A stretch of 47,658 bases of DNA from Pelotomaculum sp. DTU098 (GTDB lineage Bacteria; Bacillota; Desulfotomaculia; Desulfotomaculales; Pelotomaculaceae): NCBI GenBank assembly GCA_001512635.1, contig LFSA01000065.1, forward strand, positions 1 to 47,658. Direction: 5' to 3'. Below the pieces are notes generated by a model that saw only the letters and a list, made by a program, of their open reading frames with translations, did not search any database and was not told the DNA's origin. The translations under genes were made by a program, and so were the position numbers. Position 1 is the stretch's first letter. Every line of letters begins with the position of its first letter. This document shows positions 1 through 9,461 of the stretch, piece by piece.

Positions 1-76
1 GTCCTTTTCTGAGACGGTTATAGTTATCTCTCTTTATCAAACAGTGCCTTGACACTATCATGTAAAATATAATAGC

Positions 77-105
77 TTGTTTGGAATTCTAAAATAAAGT
101 ATAAT
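77..105 (+). promoter_or_regulatory. Candidate sigma-A promoter for RNase J gene
   Basis: TTGTTT at 77-82 and TATAAT at 100-105 are separated by 17 bases, a good housekeeping promoter layout about 130 bases upstream of the RNase J start. A second TTGACA at 49-54 has TATAAT at 68-73, but that spacing of 13 is too short. Assignment is by consensus only in an AT-rich stretch. Confidence 0.4.
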
Positions 106-234
106 ATTATTTAAGTGTCTTGAACGGCTTTCCTAATAACTCCAGTCAACTGAATATTTTTCCCGCCTTCTCCTGAGATCTCACCATTTAAATACTGGCA
201 ATAATTATAGTTGAAAGAGTTAGGAGGTGCGGAT

Positions 235-1902
235 TTGGCAAAAGAACCTAAATTGTCCCTTATTCCCCTCGGGGGGCTTGGGGAAATCGGCAAAAACATG
301 TTGGCGGTGAGATTTGGGGAAAATATTCTGGTTATTGACTGTGGTTTGATGTTCCCGGAAGAGGGAATGCTGGGGATTGATGTTGTTATTCCGGACATTA
401 CCTACCTGCTGGAAAACAGGGAGTACGTACATGGTATCGTCCTCACCCATGGACACGAAGACCATATTGGGGCACTACCATACGTGCTGCGCCAGCTTAA
501 TGTCCCGGTTTACGGAACAAAGCTCACCCTTGGACTTCTTCAAGGAAAGTTGAAGGAACAGAATATAGCCGGTGATGTGGAATTACACACGGTGAGGCCC
601 AGGGATAGCGTTCAAATCTGGCCGTTTAAAGTCGAATTTATCAAGGTATCACACAGTATTCCGGATTCTGTGGCCATAGCCATTCACACGCCAATAGGCA
701 CAGTTCTGCATACGGGCGATTTTAAAATCGACCACACACCTGTTGATGGTCAGGTTACGGATTTTCAGCGCTTAAGCCAATTGGGCGAAAAAGGCGTCCT
801 TGTACTGCTGTCCGACAGCACCAACGCTGAGCGCCCCGGCTACACCATGTCCGAGCGGTTTGTGGGTAACACATTCGACGAGGCTTTCCGTCAGGCGACT
901 GAAGAAAGGCTAATCATTGCTACTTTTGCCTCCAATATACACAGACTGCAGCAGGCCATTCACACGGCCTATAAATACAACCGCAAAGTGGCAATAGTTG
1001 GCAGAAGCATGGTGAATGTGGTAAGCATTGCTTCGGAACTCGGCTACATTGATATCCCGGAAGGTACCTTGATCGAACTTGAAGAAGCTAACCGCCTGCC
1101 CCGGAACCAGGTTGTCATTCTGACCACCGGCAGCCAGGGAGAACCCATGTCGGCTTTAACCAGGATGGCTTTATCCGACCACAGGCAGGTGGAGATCCTC
1201 CCCGGCGATTTAATCATTATTTCAGCCACACCCATCCCTGGCAACGAAAAACTGGTGGCCCGGATTATCGACCAGCTTTTCAAACTGGGGGCGAAGGTTA
1301 TTTACGAATCTGTTTCGGGTACCCACGTATCTGGCCACCCCAGCCAGGAAGAATTAAAACTTATGATCAACCTCACGCGACCCAGGTTTTTCGTGCCGGT
1401 ACACGGAGAATACAGAATGATGATTAAGCACGCTGAACTGGCCAGGGATTTAGGAGTATCCCCGGATAATATATTTGTCGCGGAAAACGGACAGGTGCTG
1501 GAATTCACACGCCGCTCCGGTCGCGTGGCAGGCAAGGTAACTGCAGGAAAAGTGCTGGTAGACGGACTGGGTGTAGGAGATGTGGGCAATATCGTCCTTC
1601 GGGACCGGAAACTCTTATCCCAGGACGGCATCCTCATCGTGGTGGTTACCATCAACCGTGAAACAGGTCTTGTAATGGCCGGACCGGATATCGTCTCCAG
1701 AGGTTTCGTTTACGTGCGGGAATCAGAGGAGCTACTTGAAGAAGCCAAAACGAAGGTCAAGAGTGCCCTGGATAAATGCAATTACCGGGGTCTGTCCGAG
1801 TGGTCGTCCATTAAAGCACAAATCAGGGATACCCTGGGCAGGTTTTTGTATGAAAGGACCAGGAGAAGGCCAATGATTTTACCGATCATCATGGAAATAT
1901 AA
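235..1902 (+). CDS. rnj: Ribonuclease J (metallo-beta-lactamase fold)
   Basis: Processive 5'-3' exoribonuclease/endonuclease of mRNA decay and rRNA maturation in the cytoplasm. The 555-aa product has the family's usual length. The beta-lactamase metal motif HGHEDH is at residues 72-77, followed by a conserved HTGDFK segment, the beta-CASP region and a later PVHGEYR motif; the C-terminal RNase J domain is present. TTG at 235 is taken as start because AGGAGGT at 222-229 lies just upstream; the in-frame TTG at 211 precedes that Shine-Dalgarno sequence. It sits upstream of tepA and ylzJ as rnjB (ymfA) does in Bacillus. Family assignment is secure; J1 versus J2 cannot be decided here. A strong terminator follows. 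Confidence 0.95.
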   Translation: MAKEPKLSLIPLGGLGEIGKNMLAVRFGENILVIDCGLMFPEEGMLGIDVVIPDITYLLENREYVHGIVLTHGHEDHIGALPYVLRQLNVPVYGTKLTLGLLQGKLKEQNIAGDVELHTVRPRDSVQIWPFKVEFIKVSHSIPDSVAIAIHTPIGTVLHTGDFKIDHTPVDGQVTDFQRLSQLGEKGVLVLLSDSTNAERPGYTMSERFVGNTFDEAFRQATEERLIIATFASNIHRLQQAIHTAYKYNRKVAIVGRSMVNVVSIASELGYIDIPEGTLIELEEANRLPRNQVVILTTGSQGEPMSALTRMALSDHRQVEILPGDLIIISATPIPGNEKLVARIIDQLFKLGAKVIYESVSGTHVSGHPSQEELKLMINLTRPRFFVPVHGEYRMMIKHAELARDLGVSPDNIFVAENGQVLEFTRRSGRVAGKVTAGKVLVDGLGVGDVGNIVLRDRKLLSQDGILIVVVTINRETGLVMAGPDIVSRGFVYVRESEELLEEAKTKVKSALDKCNYRGLSEWSSIKAQIRDTLGRFLYERTRRRPMILPIIMEI

Positions 1903-1941
1903 GGTTTTTCCAAGTTAAAGGGAAAGAAGGCATTGTCTGAT

Positions 1942-1975
1942 AACAAAAAGCCCCGGCTGACGGGGCATTTTTGTT
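1942..1975 (+). terminator. Rho-independent terminator after rnj
   Basis: GCCCCG / CGGGGC stem with a 5-base loop, flanked by AACAAAAA and TTTTTGTT, so the hairpin extends through the A/T arms and ends in a T run. It separates rnj from tepA. Confidence 0.85.
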
Positions 1976-2062
1976 ACTCCGGGGCAGTGTATTTTTTATG
2001 CTATTTAAACATACTAAAGATGTCATAACGGTAAATTATAATCACGTCAGGGAGTGAAACCT

Positions 2063-2908
2063 GTGCCTACTTTCAGTTATGATCCCGAACCCGGAGTTTT
2101 CCCCTACACCCCCTCGCCTGCGCCGTCACCGGAGATAACTCCTGATCCCGCACATCCGGAAGAACCTGGTAGAGAGAATGAACCAGGTCACGAAGACCCG
2201 CAGCCCAACCGGCGAGTTACAGGAAAAACCAAAGGCGCTATGGAAGCTGTAAAAGAAATGGGTGCTTCACCCATGCCGGAGGTTAAATCCAACATCCACT
2301 GTCTTACTATTGTCGGTCAGATTGAAGGACACCTGGTGCTTCCGCCCCAGAACAAAACCACAAAGTACGAGCATATCATTCCCCAGTTGGTCGCCCTCGA
2401 ACAGGCGACAGAAGTCGAAGGGGTTTTAATAATACTCAATACCGTCGGCGGAGATGTAGAGGCAGGCCTGGCCATCGCCGAGATGATTGCCAGCATGTCA
2501 AAGCCCACTGTTTCGCTTGTCCTGGGAGGAGGGCATTCAATCGGCGTTCCCATTGCTGTTGCTGCAAAATACTCTTTTATCGCCAATACCGCCAGCATGA
2601 CCATCCATCCCATCCGTTTAAACGGCCTCGTCATCGGCGTACCCCAAACTTACGAATATCTGGACAAAATGCAGGACAGGGTTGTCCGTTTCACAACAGA
2701 TCATTCCAGGATCAGTGAAGAAAAATTCCGCGAGTTAATGTTCAGAACCGGAGAACTGGCCAGGGACATCGGCACGGTCTTAATCGGCAAAGAGGCTGTG
2801 GAGGTGGGATTGATTGAAGCGGTGGGGGGAATTGGCGACGCTGTTCGAAAGATTAAAGAGATGATTGAAGATTGGAAAAGACTGCGAAGAGAGGTGCCCC
2901 TCCAGTGA
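2063..2908 (+). CDS. tepA: Translocation-enhancing protein TepA, ClpP-family protease
   Basis: Member of the ClpP/crotonase-fold peptidase family (TepA/YmfB). The first 70 or so residues are proline- and glutamate-rich and probably disordered. The protease domain follows, with the nucleophile-elbow-like GGGHSIG and, about 25 residues on, the histidine in ASMTIHP, the same order of Ser and His as in ClpP. TepA is linked in Bacillus to preprotein translocation and degradation of SASPs or signal peptides; substrate here is inferred only. GTG at 2063 is preferred over in-frame GTG at 2054 because AGGGAG at 2049-2054 is correctly spaced for 2063 and abuts 2054. The stop overlaps the start of ylzJ (GTGA), so the two genes are coupled. 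Confidence 0.88.
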   Translation: MPTFSYDPEPGVFPYTPSPAPSPEITPDPAHPEEPGRENEPGHEDPQPNRRVTGKTKGAMEAVKEMGASPMPEVKSNIHCLTIVGQIEGHLVLPPQNKTTKYEHIIPQLVALEQATEVEGVLIILNTVGGDVEAGLAIAEMIASMSKPTVSLVLGGGHSIGVPIAVAAKYSFIANTASMTIHPIRLNGLVIGVPQTYEYLDKMQDRVVRFTTDHSRISEEKFRELMFRTGELARDIGTVLIGKEAVEVGLIEAVGGIGDAVRKIKEMIEDWKRLRREVPLQ

Positions 2909-3117
2909 TCTTATATACACCGATGCAGCTGGAACTGGTGTTGGAAGGCTTTGACCCAACAAAATACCCGGAATACAGGGAAGTGGACTATAACGGGGTT
3001 CCCATGCTGGTGGAAGATGCCGGCTTTGGCACTACGAAGATCGTCAAGCTTCTAAGCACCAGGCCTGCCGATTACCTGAGACCGGAGTTATTGCCCGGAA
3101 ATCTGGTTAAATATTAA
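2905..3117 (+). CDS. ylzJ: YlzJ-like protein
   Basis: 70-aa protein of the YlzJ-like family, which regularly lies between tepA and the ftsK/spoIIIE gene in spore formers; function unknown. It contains [10 protein letters not shown] near the N-terminus and a conserved VPMLVE segment, typical of the family. GTG at 2905 is the likely start: it overlaps the tepA stop as GTGA and has AGAGGTG at 2889-2895 with good spacing. No membrane segment or signal peptide is visible. Co-expression and translational coupling with tepA are inferred from the 4-base overlap. Confidence 0.85.
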   Translation: MILYTPMQLELVLEGFDPTKYPEYREVDYNGVPMLVEDAGFGTTKIVKLLSTRPADYLRPELLPGNLVKY

Positions 3118-3174
3118 ATCTTATATTTTGGGGCAGAATTTTCCCTTTATTTGTTTTTTCGGACGAGCCAGGCG

Positions 3175-3183
3175 TGCTATAAT
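3175..3183 (+). promoter_or_regulatory. Candidate extended -10 promoter for uppP
   Basis: TG at 3175-3176, one base, then a perfect TATAAT at 3178-3183. The -35 region is only T-rich. It lies about 40 bases before the uppP start. Confidence 0.4.
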
Positions 3184-3225
3184 GAGTAAGTATGTTAGAT
3201 CCTGTGCTCATCCGGAGGTGTTGAT

Positions 3226-4008
3226 TTGACTGTTTTCCAGGCGCTTGTGCTCGGGGTTTTTCAGGGCCTGGGGGAGTTTTTACCAATCTCCAGCTCAGCC
3301 CACCTGGTCCTGATCCCGTGGGTGTTCAACTGGCCTTACGCAGGACTGACCTTTGACGTGGCCCTGCACATCGGGACACTGATTTCTGTGGTGGCTTTCT
3401 TCTGGCGGGATTGGCTCTCGCTAATCTACAGCGCCCTGCGCCGGGATGGAACGCAGGAAGAAAGACTGTTCTGGTACCTGGTGGTTGCAACTATTCCCGG
3501 AGCTGCGATGGGTTACCTGTTTGAGGAACAGGCTGAGACCATCTTCCGCACCCCGTTATTAATCGGCACCCTGCTGATTGTAATGGGCATCCTTCTCTAC
3601 TGGGTAGACCGCAGGGCCGCCAGTGTTAAGGACATCCAAAACCTGTCCCTGTTCGGCAGCCTGCTCATCGGGCTTTCCCAGGCATTTGCCATCATCCCCG
3701 GTGTTTCCCGCTCCGGGGCTACCATGACTGCCGGACGCGCCATTGGCCTGACCCGCGAAGCAGCAGCAAGGTTTTCCTTTTTGCTTTCCACTCCCATCAT
3801 CGTGGGTGCCGGAGTTTTCAAATTAAAAGACATCACCCCGGGAGATATTAACGCTGCTTTTATAACCGGGGTAGTAGCTTCCGCAGTAGTAGGTTTTATC
3901 TCCATAGGCTTCCTTCTGAGATATCTGGCCCGGCACAGTTTCGGGGTTTTTGCCTGGTACCGCTTCATAGTGGGTTCAGCGGTAATTATAATTGCCCTGC
4001 TCAGGTAA
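3226..4008 (+). CDS. uppP: Undecaprenyl-diphosphatase UppP (BacA family)
   Basis: Integral membrane enzyme that dephosphorylates undecaprenyl diphosphate, recycling the lipid carrier for peptidoglycan synthesis and giving bacitracin tolerance. The 260-aa product is hydrophobic throughout with about eight membrane segments. Both family signatures are visible: the N-terminal GEFLPISSSAH motif and the PGVSRSGATMTAGRA motif near residues 157-171. TTG at 3226 has GGAGGTG six bases upstream. It lies between ylzJ and ftsK, where Bacillus has no uppP, so this is a lineage-specific insertion into the conserved order. Length and motifs are normal. Confidence 0.95.
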   Translation: MTVFQALVLGVFQGLGEFLPISSSAHLVLIPWVFNWPYAGLTFDVALHIGTLISVVAFFWRDWLSLIYSALRRDGTQEERLFWYLVVATIPGAAMGYLFEEQAETIFRTPLLIGTLLIVMGILLYWVDRRAASVKDIQNLSLFGSLLIGLSQAFAIIPGVSRSGATMTAGRAIGLTREAAARFSFLLSTPIIVGAGVFKLKDITPGDINAAFITGVVASAVVGFISIGFLLRYLARHSFGVFAWYRFIVGSAVIIIALLR

Positions 4009-4272
4009 TAAAACCTTGCCTGTCACTTAACTTTTCAGGGCTGCAACCGTATTTCGACTTCCCTATGGTTCTTACATGAGCCGGGAGAGATTTAAGCTAA
4101 AGACAGCGCAATCTATATTAATGCCAGTGCTAGCCAGGGAAGTAACAATAAGATAAAACACCGTTTTTTCCCTGGATAAAGCCCTCCCAGATTCTGCGGC
4201 GGGCTATTTTTATGTGTATTTATAAGGAATTTCGGACCCAACTGTGGTATATTATCTTTGGAGGGTAAAAAT

Positions 4273-6537
4273 ATGGGAAAGACAGGTCAGTTCAAGGAAG
4301 AAATGAAATGCGAAATTTTAGGTATAGCTTTTGTAGCTCTGGGCGTGCTGGGTATTGTTTGCCTTCTTTCCCCTTCCTCAGGACTGATTAGTCAGTTTGT
4401 TGACAGAGTTTTAAAAGGCCTTGCCGGTGAAGGAAGATACATTTTTCCACTACTTCTGGTACTGGCCGGCCTCAGGCTGGTTTTTAAACGCAGCAAGACC
4501 CGGATATCCGAAAGAATGTACGGGGCCGGTCTTTTATATCTGGTAGCCCTGACATCCTTCCATCTCATGATTCCCCCGGAGGATTCCTTCAAGGCGGGCA
4601 TAGCAGGTGACGGCGGAGGGATAATGGGTGCGCTTTTAAGTTATGGTTTCAGAAAATCCTTCGGTATCACCGGAACCTATATTATTTTAATTACAGCCGG
4701 GGTCATCTCCCTATTACTTCTTACCAATCTCTCCCTGCTGGCTATTGCCAGAGGTCTGGTTGAACGTTGCAAAACCTTATTTAAAAAAGGTTTAAGCAGG
4801 ATGGAGAGTTTCCTATTTGTAGATGAAGAAGAAGAGTCAGCAAGGGAAAAAGAGAACAATAAAAAAGACAGCCACCCGAAACCTGTTATTATCGATAGCG
4901 GTGAACGTATTACTATTATGGAACCAACTGAAATATCAACCGGGGAGTCTTTGCAGGAAAAGGAGGTGCAGGAACCCCCGCCCTCTTCAGAAAATAGCCC
5001 TGACTCTGCTCCAGTCAGCACCGGGCAAACAGATTTCGGCCAGGACAAAGACAGAGATGAGGAAATATCTATTCTTGAGCATGAAAAAACAGCTGGCCTT
5101 TCCTCTTATAAGCTGCCCCCCTTGACACTCCTGGCGCGCCCGAACAGGATCAAAAACACTCGTTATAATAAAGACATCAGTGAAAATGTCCGTATTTTAG
5201 AGGATACCCTGGAAAGCTTCGGTATTAATGCAAAGGTTATTCAGGTTTCCAGGGGACCAGCCATAACCCGCTACGAAATCCAGCCTCCCTCAGGTGTAAA
5301 AGTAAGCCGTATCGTCAGCCTTGCCGACGATATCGCCCTTTCTATGGCTGCCCCGGGTGTGCGTATTGAAGCTCCTATCCCCGGCAAGGCAGCAGTTGGG
5401 ATCGAGGTCCCGAACAAGGAAATATCCATGGTTCATTTAAGGGACCTGCTGGAAACCCAGGAATTCATTCAATCAAAATCAAAACTTACCATAGCGCTGG
5501 GAAAAGACATTGCCGGCAACCCGGTCATTGGCGATCTGGGTAAGATGCCTCATTTATTAATAGCCGGAGCCACCGGTTCAGGAAAAAGTGTCTGCCTGAA
5601 CACCTTGATTGCCAGCATACTTTTTAAAGCGACCCCTGATGAAGTAAAACTCCTGATGATCGACCCCAAAATGGTAGAACTGGCCACTTATAACGGAATA
5701 CCCCATCTGGTCACCCCGGTGGTTACAGATCCCAGAAAGGCGGCCACATCTTTACGCTGGGCAGTCAAGGAAATGGAACGCCGCTATGAGTTGTTTGCCG
5801 CAGCGGGGGTACGGGACATTACCCGCTATAACAAGCTCATGAAAACTAAAGAACCGGACGGCAACAGCATGCCCCTGCCATTTATTATAGTCATTATTGA
5901 CGAGCTGGCTGACCTGATGATCGTTGCCCCGGCGGATGTGGAAGATGCCATCTGCAGGCTGGCCCAGATGGCCAGAGCCGCCGGTATGCACCTGGTGGTT
6001 GCTACCCAGCGCCCGTCCGTGGATGTGATTACGGGACTGATCAAAGCCAATATTCCTTCCCGGATTTCCTTTGCTGTCTCCAGTCAGATTGACTCCCGGA
6101 CAATTCTCGATATGTCCGGTGCCGAAAAGCTTCTGGGCAAGGGGGACATGCTCTTCTTGCCAGTAGGCGCAGCCAAGCCGATCCGGGTTCAAGGGGCCTA
6201 TTTATCTGACCGCGAGGTTGAAGAGCTTGTCAAATACTTAAAAAAACAGGCGGAGCCGGTTTACGACGAAAAGGTTTTAAAAGAGGCTCCCACCGAAGAA
6301 AGCCCTCCGGAAGTGGAGGACGAGCTGCTCCCCCAGGCTGTTTTAATTTTAATTGAAACCGGTCACGCATCTATTTCCATGCTGCAAAGGAGGCTGCATA
6401 TCGGTTATGCCAGAGCAGCGCGGCTGATAGATATCATGGAGAAAAGGGGCATCGTAGGCGGTTATGAGGGGAGCAAACCCCGTGCCATCCTAATGACACT
6501 GGAACAATACAATCAGGTTTTCAAAAAGCGCCCCTAG
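4273..6537 (+). CDS. ftsK: DNA translocase FtsK/SpoIIIE
   Basis: ATP-driven double-stranded DNA pump at the division septum that clears the chromosome and, in spore formers, moves DNA into the forespore. The 754-aa product has four predicted membrane segments in the first 175 residues, an acidic/proline-rich linker to about residue 280, the alpha/beta motor with Walker A GATGSGKS, Walker B IIVIIDELADL, and a C-terminal gamma winged-helix domain (AVLILIE...SMLQRRLHIGYARAARL). ATG at 4273 has GGAGGG at 4260-4265 eight bases upstream; an in-frame TTG at 4258 starts before that site. Position after tepA-ylzJ matches spoIIIE of Bacillus. Nothing unusual in the motor. Confidence 0.95.
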   Translation: MGKTGQFKEEMKCEILGIAFVALGVLGIVCLLSPSSGLISQFVDRVLKGLAGEGRYIFPLLLVLAGLRLVFKRSKTRISERMYGAGLLYLVALTSFHLMIPPEDSFKAGIAGDGGGIMGALLSYGFRKSFGITGTYIILITAGVISLLLLTNLSLLAIARGLVERCKTLFKKGLSRMESFLFVDEEEESAREKENNKKDSHPKPVIIDSGERITIMEPTEISTGESLQEKEVQEPPPSSENSPDSAPVSTGQTDFGQDKDRDEEISILEHEKTAGLSSYKLPPLTLLARPNRIKNTRYNKDISENVRILEDTLESFGINAKVIQVSRGPAITRYEIQPPSGVKVSRIVSLADDIALSMAAPGVRIEAPIPGKAAVGIEVPNKEISMVHLRDLLETQEFIQSKSKLTIALGKDIAGNPVIGDLGKMPHLLIAGATGSGKSVCLNTLIASILFKATPDEVKLLMIDPKMVELATYNGIPHLVTPVVTDPRKAATSLRWAVKEMERRYELFAAAGVRDITRYNKLMKTKEPDGNSMPLPFIIVIIDELADLMIVAPADVEDAICRLAQMARAAGMHLVVATQRPSVDVITGLIKANIPSRISFAVSSQIDSRTILDMSGAEKLLGKGDMLFLPVGAAKPIRVQGAYLSDREVEELVKYLKKQAEPVYDEKVLKEAPTEESPPEVEDELLPQAVLILIETGHASISMLQRRLHIGYARAARLIDIMEKRGIVGGYEGSKPRAILMTLEQYNQVFKKRP

Positions 6538-6646
6538 GTTTTTGTTAAAACCCCGGACTAGTGTTCCGTAAATCCGGGTTATAGATTCAAGGAAAGGGGA
6601 AAACATAAAATAACCGGCCGGTACAGGCCTAAAAGAGGCTGCAACA

Positions 6647-7738
6647 ATGTACAGGGAGATCACAATTCAGGAAGCCTTAAAACAACAAAACGCACTGCTG
6701 ATCGATGTCCGCTCAGAGGAGGAGTTTAACCGGGCAACTATTCCCGGCGCTGTTAATATTCCACTTTTCAATAATGAGGAACGGGCAGAAATTGGAACCG
6801 TGTATCACCAGGAGGGACCGGAACCCGCCCGCAGGCTGGGCTTGAAGCTGGTGGCGCCCAAGCTGCCCGCTAAAATAGATTCCATAGATAAAATCTCGAA
6901 CGGGCAGAAATTAATTGTGTTCTGCTGGCGTGGAGGCCTGCGCAGCCAGTTCATGGCTTCAATTCTGGATACAATGGGTTATTCTGTGAGCAGGATTGTG
7001 GGGGGTTATAAGGCCTACAGGCATTATGTAAATGAATATTTCAACAGGGAGGAATTAACCCAAAAAGCCGTTGTTCTCCACGGCCTCACCGGTGTCGGAA
7101 AAACAGAAGCCCTGCTTGGTCTGGCTCAAAGGGGACTCCCGGCACTTGACCTGGAAGGGCTGGCGCGCCACAGGGGTTCGGTTTACGGCAAAATCGGGTT
7201 GCCCCCATCACCCTCCCAACAAGCTTTCGAAAGTGAGCTGGTGTGCTTTTTTAACGCAGTGGGTGAGAAAGGCCTTTTTATCGTGGAGTGTGAAAGCAGG
7301 CGGGTGGGCAATCTGATTTTACCGCCTCCGCTACTGAAATCAATGGAAAAGGGCTATAAAGTTCTTCTGTATACTTCCCTGGAAAACCGGGTTAAGCGAA
7401 TCCGGGAGGTTTATACCAAAGGGCCCGGTGAAAATATCCCGCAATTGCAAGAGGCTACCCGTTCCCTGGAAAAAAGGCTCGGGCGGGCCCGGGTGGAGGA
7501 ACTTAACAGTTTATTGTCAAAAAGGGACTTTGACTCTGTATTCACGTACCTGCTAAGTAAGTATTACGATCCCTTATACCGGTATCCTGACGGCCCATCA
7601 CCCGAGTACGACCTTTCTGTTGACACAAAGGACATGGAAAAAGCTGTTCAGGAACTAACCTGTTTCATTCAGAACCTACCCGAATATGAGCATACCGATC
7701 TAGGGAGGTACAGCCAATGGAAATCGGCCAAAAACTAA
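6647..7738 (+). CDS. mnmH: tRNA 2-selenouridine synthase (SelU/MnmH/YbbB)
   Basis: Converts 2-thiouridine at the wobble position of certain tRNAs to 2-selenouridine via a geranylated intermediate, using selenophosphate. The 363-aa protein has an N-terminal rhodanese domain with the catalytic cysteine in VFCWRGG (Cys93) and a C-terminal P-loop domain with GLTGVGKT at 146-153, the defining fusion of this family. The ATG at 6647 has AGAGG about ten bases upstream. Its last 22 bases overlap the following rodZ-like gene in another frame. The presence implies that this organism makes selenophosphate (SelD), but no selD lies in the window. Assignment is confident from architecture and length. Confidence 0.92.
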   Translation: MYREITIQEALKQQNALLIDVRSEEEFNRATIPGAVNIPLFNNEERAEIGTVYHQEGPEPARRLGLKLVAPKLPAKIDSIDKISNGQKLIVFCWRGGLRSQFMASILDTMGYSVSRIVGGYKAYRHYVNEYFNREELTQKAVVLHGLTGVGKTEALLGLAQRGLPALDLEGLARHRGSVYGKIGLPPSPSQQAFESELVCFFNAVGEKGLFIVECESRRVGNLILPPPLLKSMEKGYKVLLYTSLENRVKRIREVYTKGPGENIPQLQEATRSLEKRLGRARVEELNSLLSKRDFDSVFTYLLSKYYDPLYRYPDGPSPEYDLSVDTKDMEKAVQELTCFIQNLPEYEHTDLGRYSQWKSAKN

Positions 7739-8556
7739 AGGCAGCCAGAGAAGCAATGGGACTGTCCCTGGAAGAAGTTGAACAGGCAACCAAGATCCGC
7801 CGCAAATATCTTCAGGCATTAGAAAACGAACAATTTGATCTTTTGCCGGGGGCGGTCTATGCCAAGGCTTTCCTGAAAAACTATGCCAGGTTCTTAAACA
7901 TGGATGTTGCGGAAACAATAGAAGCATATAACCGGTTATTTAATAGAGAGGCACCTAGAGAAACCCCCGGAGAAACAATTAGAGAGACACTTAAAGAGAC
8001 ACCTAAAGAGGCGCCCCCGGAAAGGAGCCCTGCAAGGGCTGTCCCAAGGCGCACCAAAGAGCCGGTAAAAGTAAGGGCTCCTGGTAAACCACGCTACTTA
8101 CTCTACGCTGCTTTCTTAATTGTCTTAATGGGTCTGGCTATATCACTGTTTTACGGGGCCAGGGGAACGGGCCTGCTCCCTCCGGTTGACACTGCCAGGG
8201 AAGATACCCTTAGAGACCCTGCTCAGACACCTCCTCAAACAGGTGAACAAAACCAGACACCGGGCGGCCAGATTCAGACACCGGACGAGCAGGCTGTGCC
8301 GGAACAAACCGGACTAAATCTGGTCCTTAATGTAAAAAGCGACCGGAGCTGGATGAGGGTTATTGTGGATGGAAACCCAGCCTTCCAGGGGGAAGTTCTG
8401 GCCGGGCAGTCAAAGAATTTCGAAGCAAAGGACAAGATCGCAGTTACCCTGGGCAACGCAGGTGTTGTTGAAGTGGTACTCAACGAAGAGAACCTTGGCT
8501 TTCTGGGAGGCAAAGGAGCCGTTGTTTACCGGGAATTTACCCTGCCCCAGAGTTAA
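7717..8556 (+). CDS. rodZ: RodZ-like HTH membrane protein (DUF4115)
   Basis: Single-pass cytoskeletal membrane protein that links MreB to the cell wall machinery in rod-shaped bacteria. The 279-aa product has an N-terminal Xre-like helix-turn-helix (residues 1-70), a low-complexity region of repeated ET/KE residues (about 75-110), one membrane segment around 128-148 (YLLYAAFLIVLMGLAI), a Thr/Gln/Pro-rich linker and a C-terminal beta-rich DUF4115 domain. The Bacillus homologue YmfM sits just before pgsA; here other genes intervene. ATG at 7717 has GGGAGGT about eight bases upstream and overlaps mnmH by 22 bases. A bidirectional terminator follows. Confidence 0.85.
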   Translation: MEIGQKLKAAREAMGLSLEEVEQATKIRRKYLQALENEQFDLLPGAVYAKAFLKNYARFLNMDVAETIEAYNRLFNREAPRETPGETIRETLKETPKEAPPERSPARAVPRRTKEPVKVRAPGKPRYLLYAAFLIVLMGLAISLFYGARGTGLLPPVDTAREDTLRDPAQTPPQTGEQNQTPGGQIQTPDEQAVPEQTGLNLVLNVKSDRSWMRVIVDGNPAFQGEVLAGQSKNFEAKDKIAVTLGNAGVVEVVLNEENLGFLGGKGAVVYREFTLPQS

Positions 8557-8567
8557 AGTTTTGTTCT

Positions 8568-8596
8568 AAAAAAACCGGGACAATCCCGGTTTTTTT
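8568..8596. terminator. Bidirectional terminator between rodZ-like gene and degV
   Basis: Perfect 13-bp inverted repeat (seven A, CCGGGA / TCCCGG, seven T) with a 3-base loop. With A-runs and T-runs on both sides it can end transcripts from both the rodZ-like gene and the convergent degV gene. Confidence 0.93.
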
Positions 8597-8602
8597 GCTT
8601 TG

Positions 8603-9445
8603 TTAGGTCTCCGGCGCAAAGACCATGCCTACAACCCCGGGGCCGGTGTGGGCGCCTACAACTGCACCCAGCTTGGATATGACCGGTTCAGCACAGGGCA
8701 GCCTTGTTTTAATCATCTGGCAAAACTTTTCCATGCCCTCAGGATCCATCCCGTGGACAATGGAACACATGATTTTTTGCCCGGCGACCTTTTCCTCGAC
8801 CACCTGGGCCAGCCTTTCAAGGGCTTTGGTCTTACCCCTGACTCTCTCATAGGGCTGGATCTGGCCTTCACTTAAATATAAAAGGGGCTTAATATTTAAA
8901 ACTGTGCCCAAAAAAGCCTTAGCCCTTCCGATCCTGCCGCCCCGCGCCAGGTACTCCAGGGAATCCACAATAAAGTATGCCTGCAACCGGGCCTTTAAAT
9001 CAGAAATTATTTTCAGGATTTCTCCTTTTGTCATTCCCCTGGCAGCTGCCCTGGCAGCCTCCAGTACAATTAAACCGAGACCCATGCTGGCCGACTCTGA
9101 GTCAACAACTTCAATATCGGCACCAGGGATCATTTCCCTGGCAATCCGTGCTGATTGACTGGTCCCGCTCATGAGCGATGAGAGATGGATGGATATGATG
9201 CTTTTTGCTGAAAGGGAGGTGTAAACCGAGACAAATTCCCCAGGGGTGGGCTGGGATGTGGTGGCTGTTTCACGTTTTTCCACCAGTCGCTGGTAAAACT
9301 GTTCCGTACTGATATCCACACCATCCCGGTAGACTACTTTACCGTCAAAAATCACTTTTAATGGCACCACGGCAATATTATAGTCATTGACAAGCTTTTC
9401 CGGCAAATCGGCGGTACTATCGGTGACAATTTGAACCTGATTCAT
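8603..9445 (-). CDS. fakB: DegV family fatty acid-binding protein (FakB)
   Basis: Binds a fatty acid and presents its carboxylate to FakA for phosphorylation to acyl-phosphate, feeding exogenous fatty acids into phospholipid synthesis. The 280-aa product carries the DegV hallmarks: VTDSTADLP near the N-terminus, TSQPTPGEF around residue 80, IHLSS..SGT around 112, and a conserved C-terminal HxGPGVVGM segment. ATG (9445-9443) is preferred because AAGGTGG lies eight bases upstream; an in-frame GTG at 9457 overlaps that site. It is directly downstream of the FakA-like gene (16-base gap), which strongly supports a FakA-FakB partnership. Which fatty acid it binds cannot be told. Confidence 0.88.
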   Translation of the reverse strand: MNQVQIVTDSTADLPEKLVNDYNIAVVPLKVIFDGKVVYRDGVDISTEQFYQRLVEKRETATTSQPTPGEFVSVYTSLSAKSIISIHLSSLMSGTSQSARIAREMIPGADIEVVDSESASMGLGLIVLEAARAAARGMTKGEILKIISDLKARLQAYFIVDSLEYLARGGRIGRAKAFLGTVLNIKPLLYLSEGQIQPYERVRGKTKALERLAQVVEEKVAGQKIMCSIVHGMDPEGMEKFCQMIKTRLPCAEPVISKLGAVVGAHTGPGVVGMVFAPET

Positions 9446-9461
9446 GCCTAAAACCACCTTT

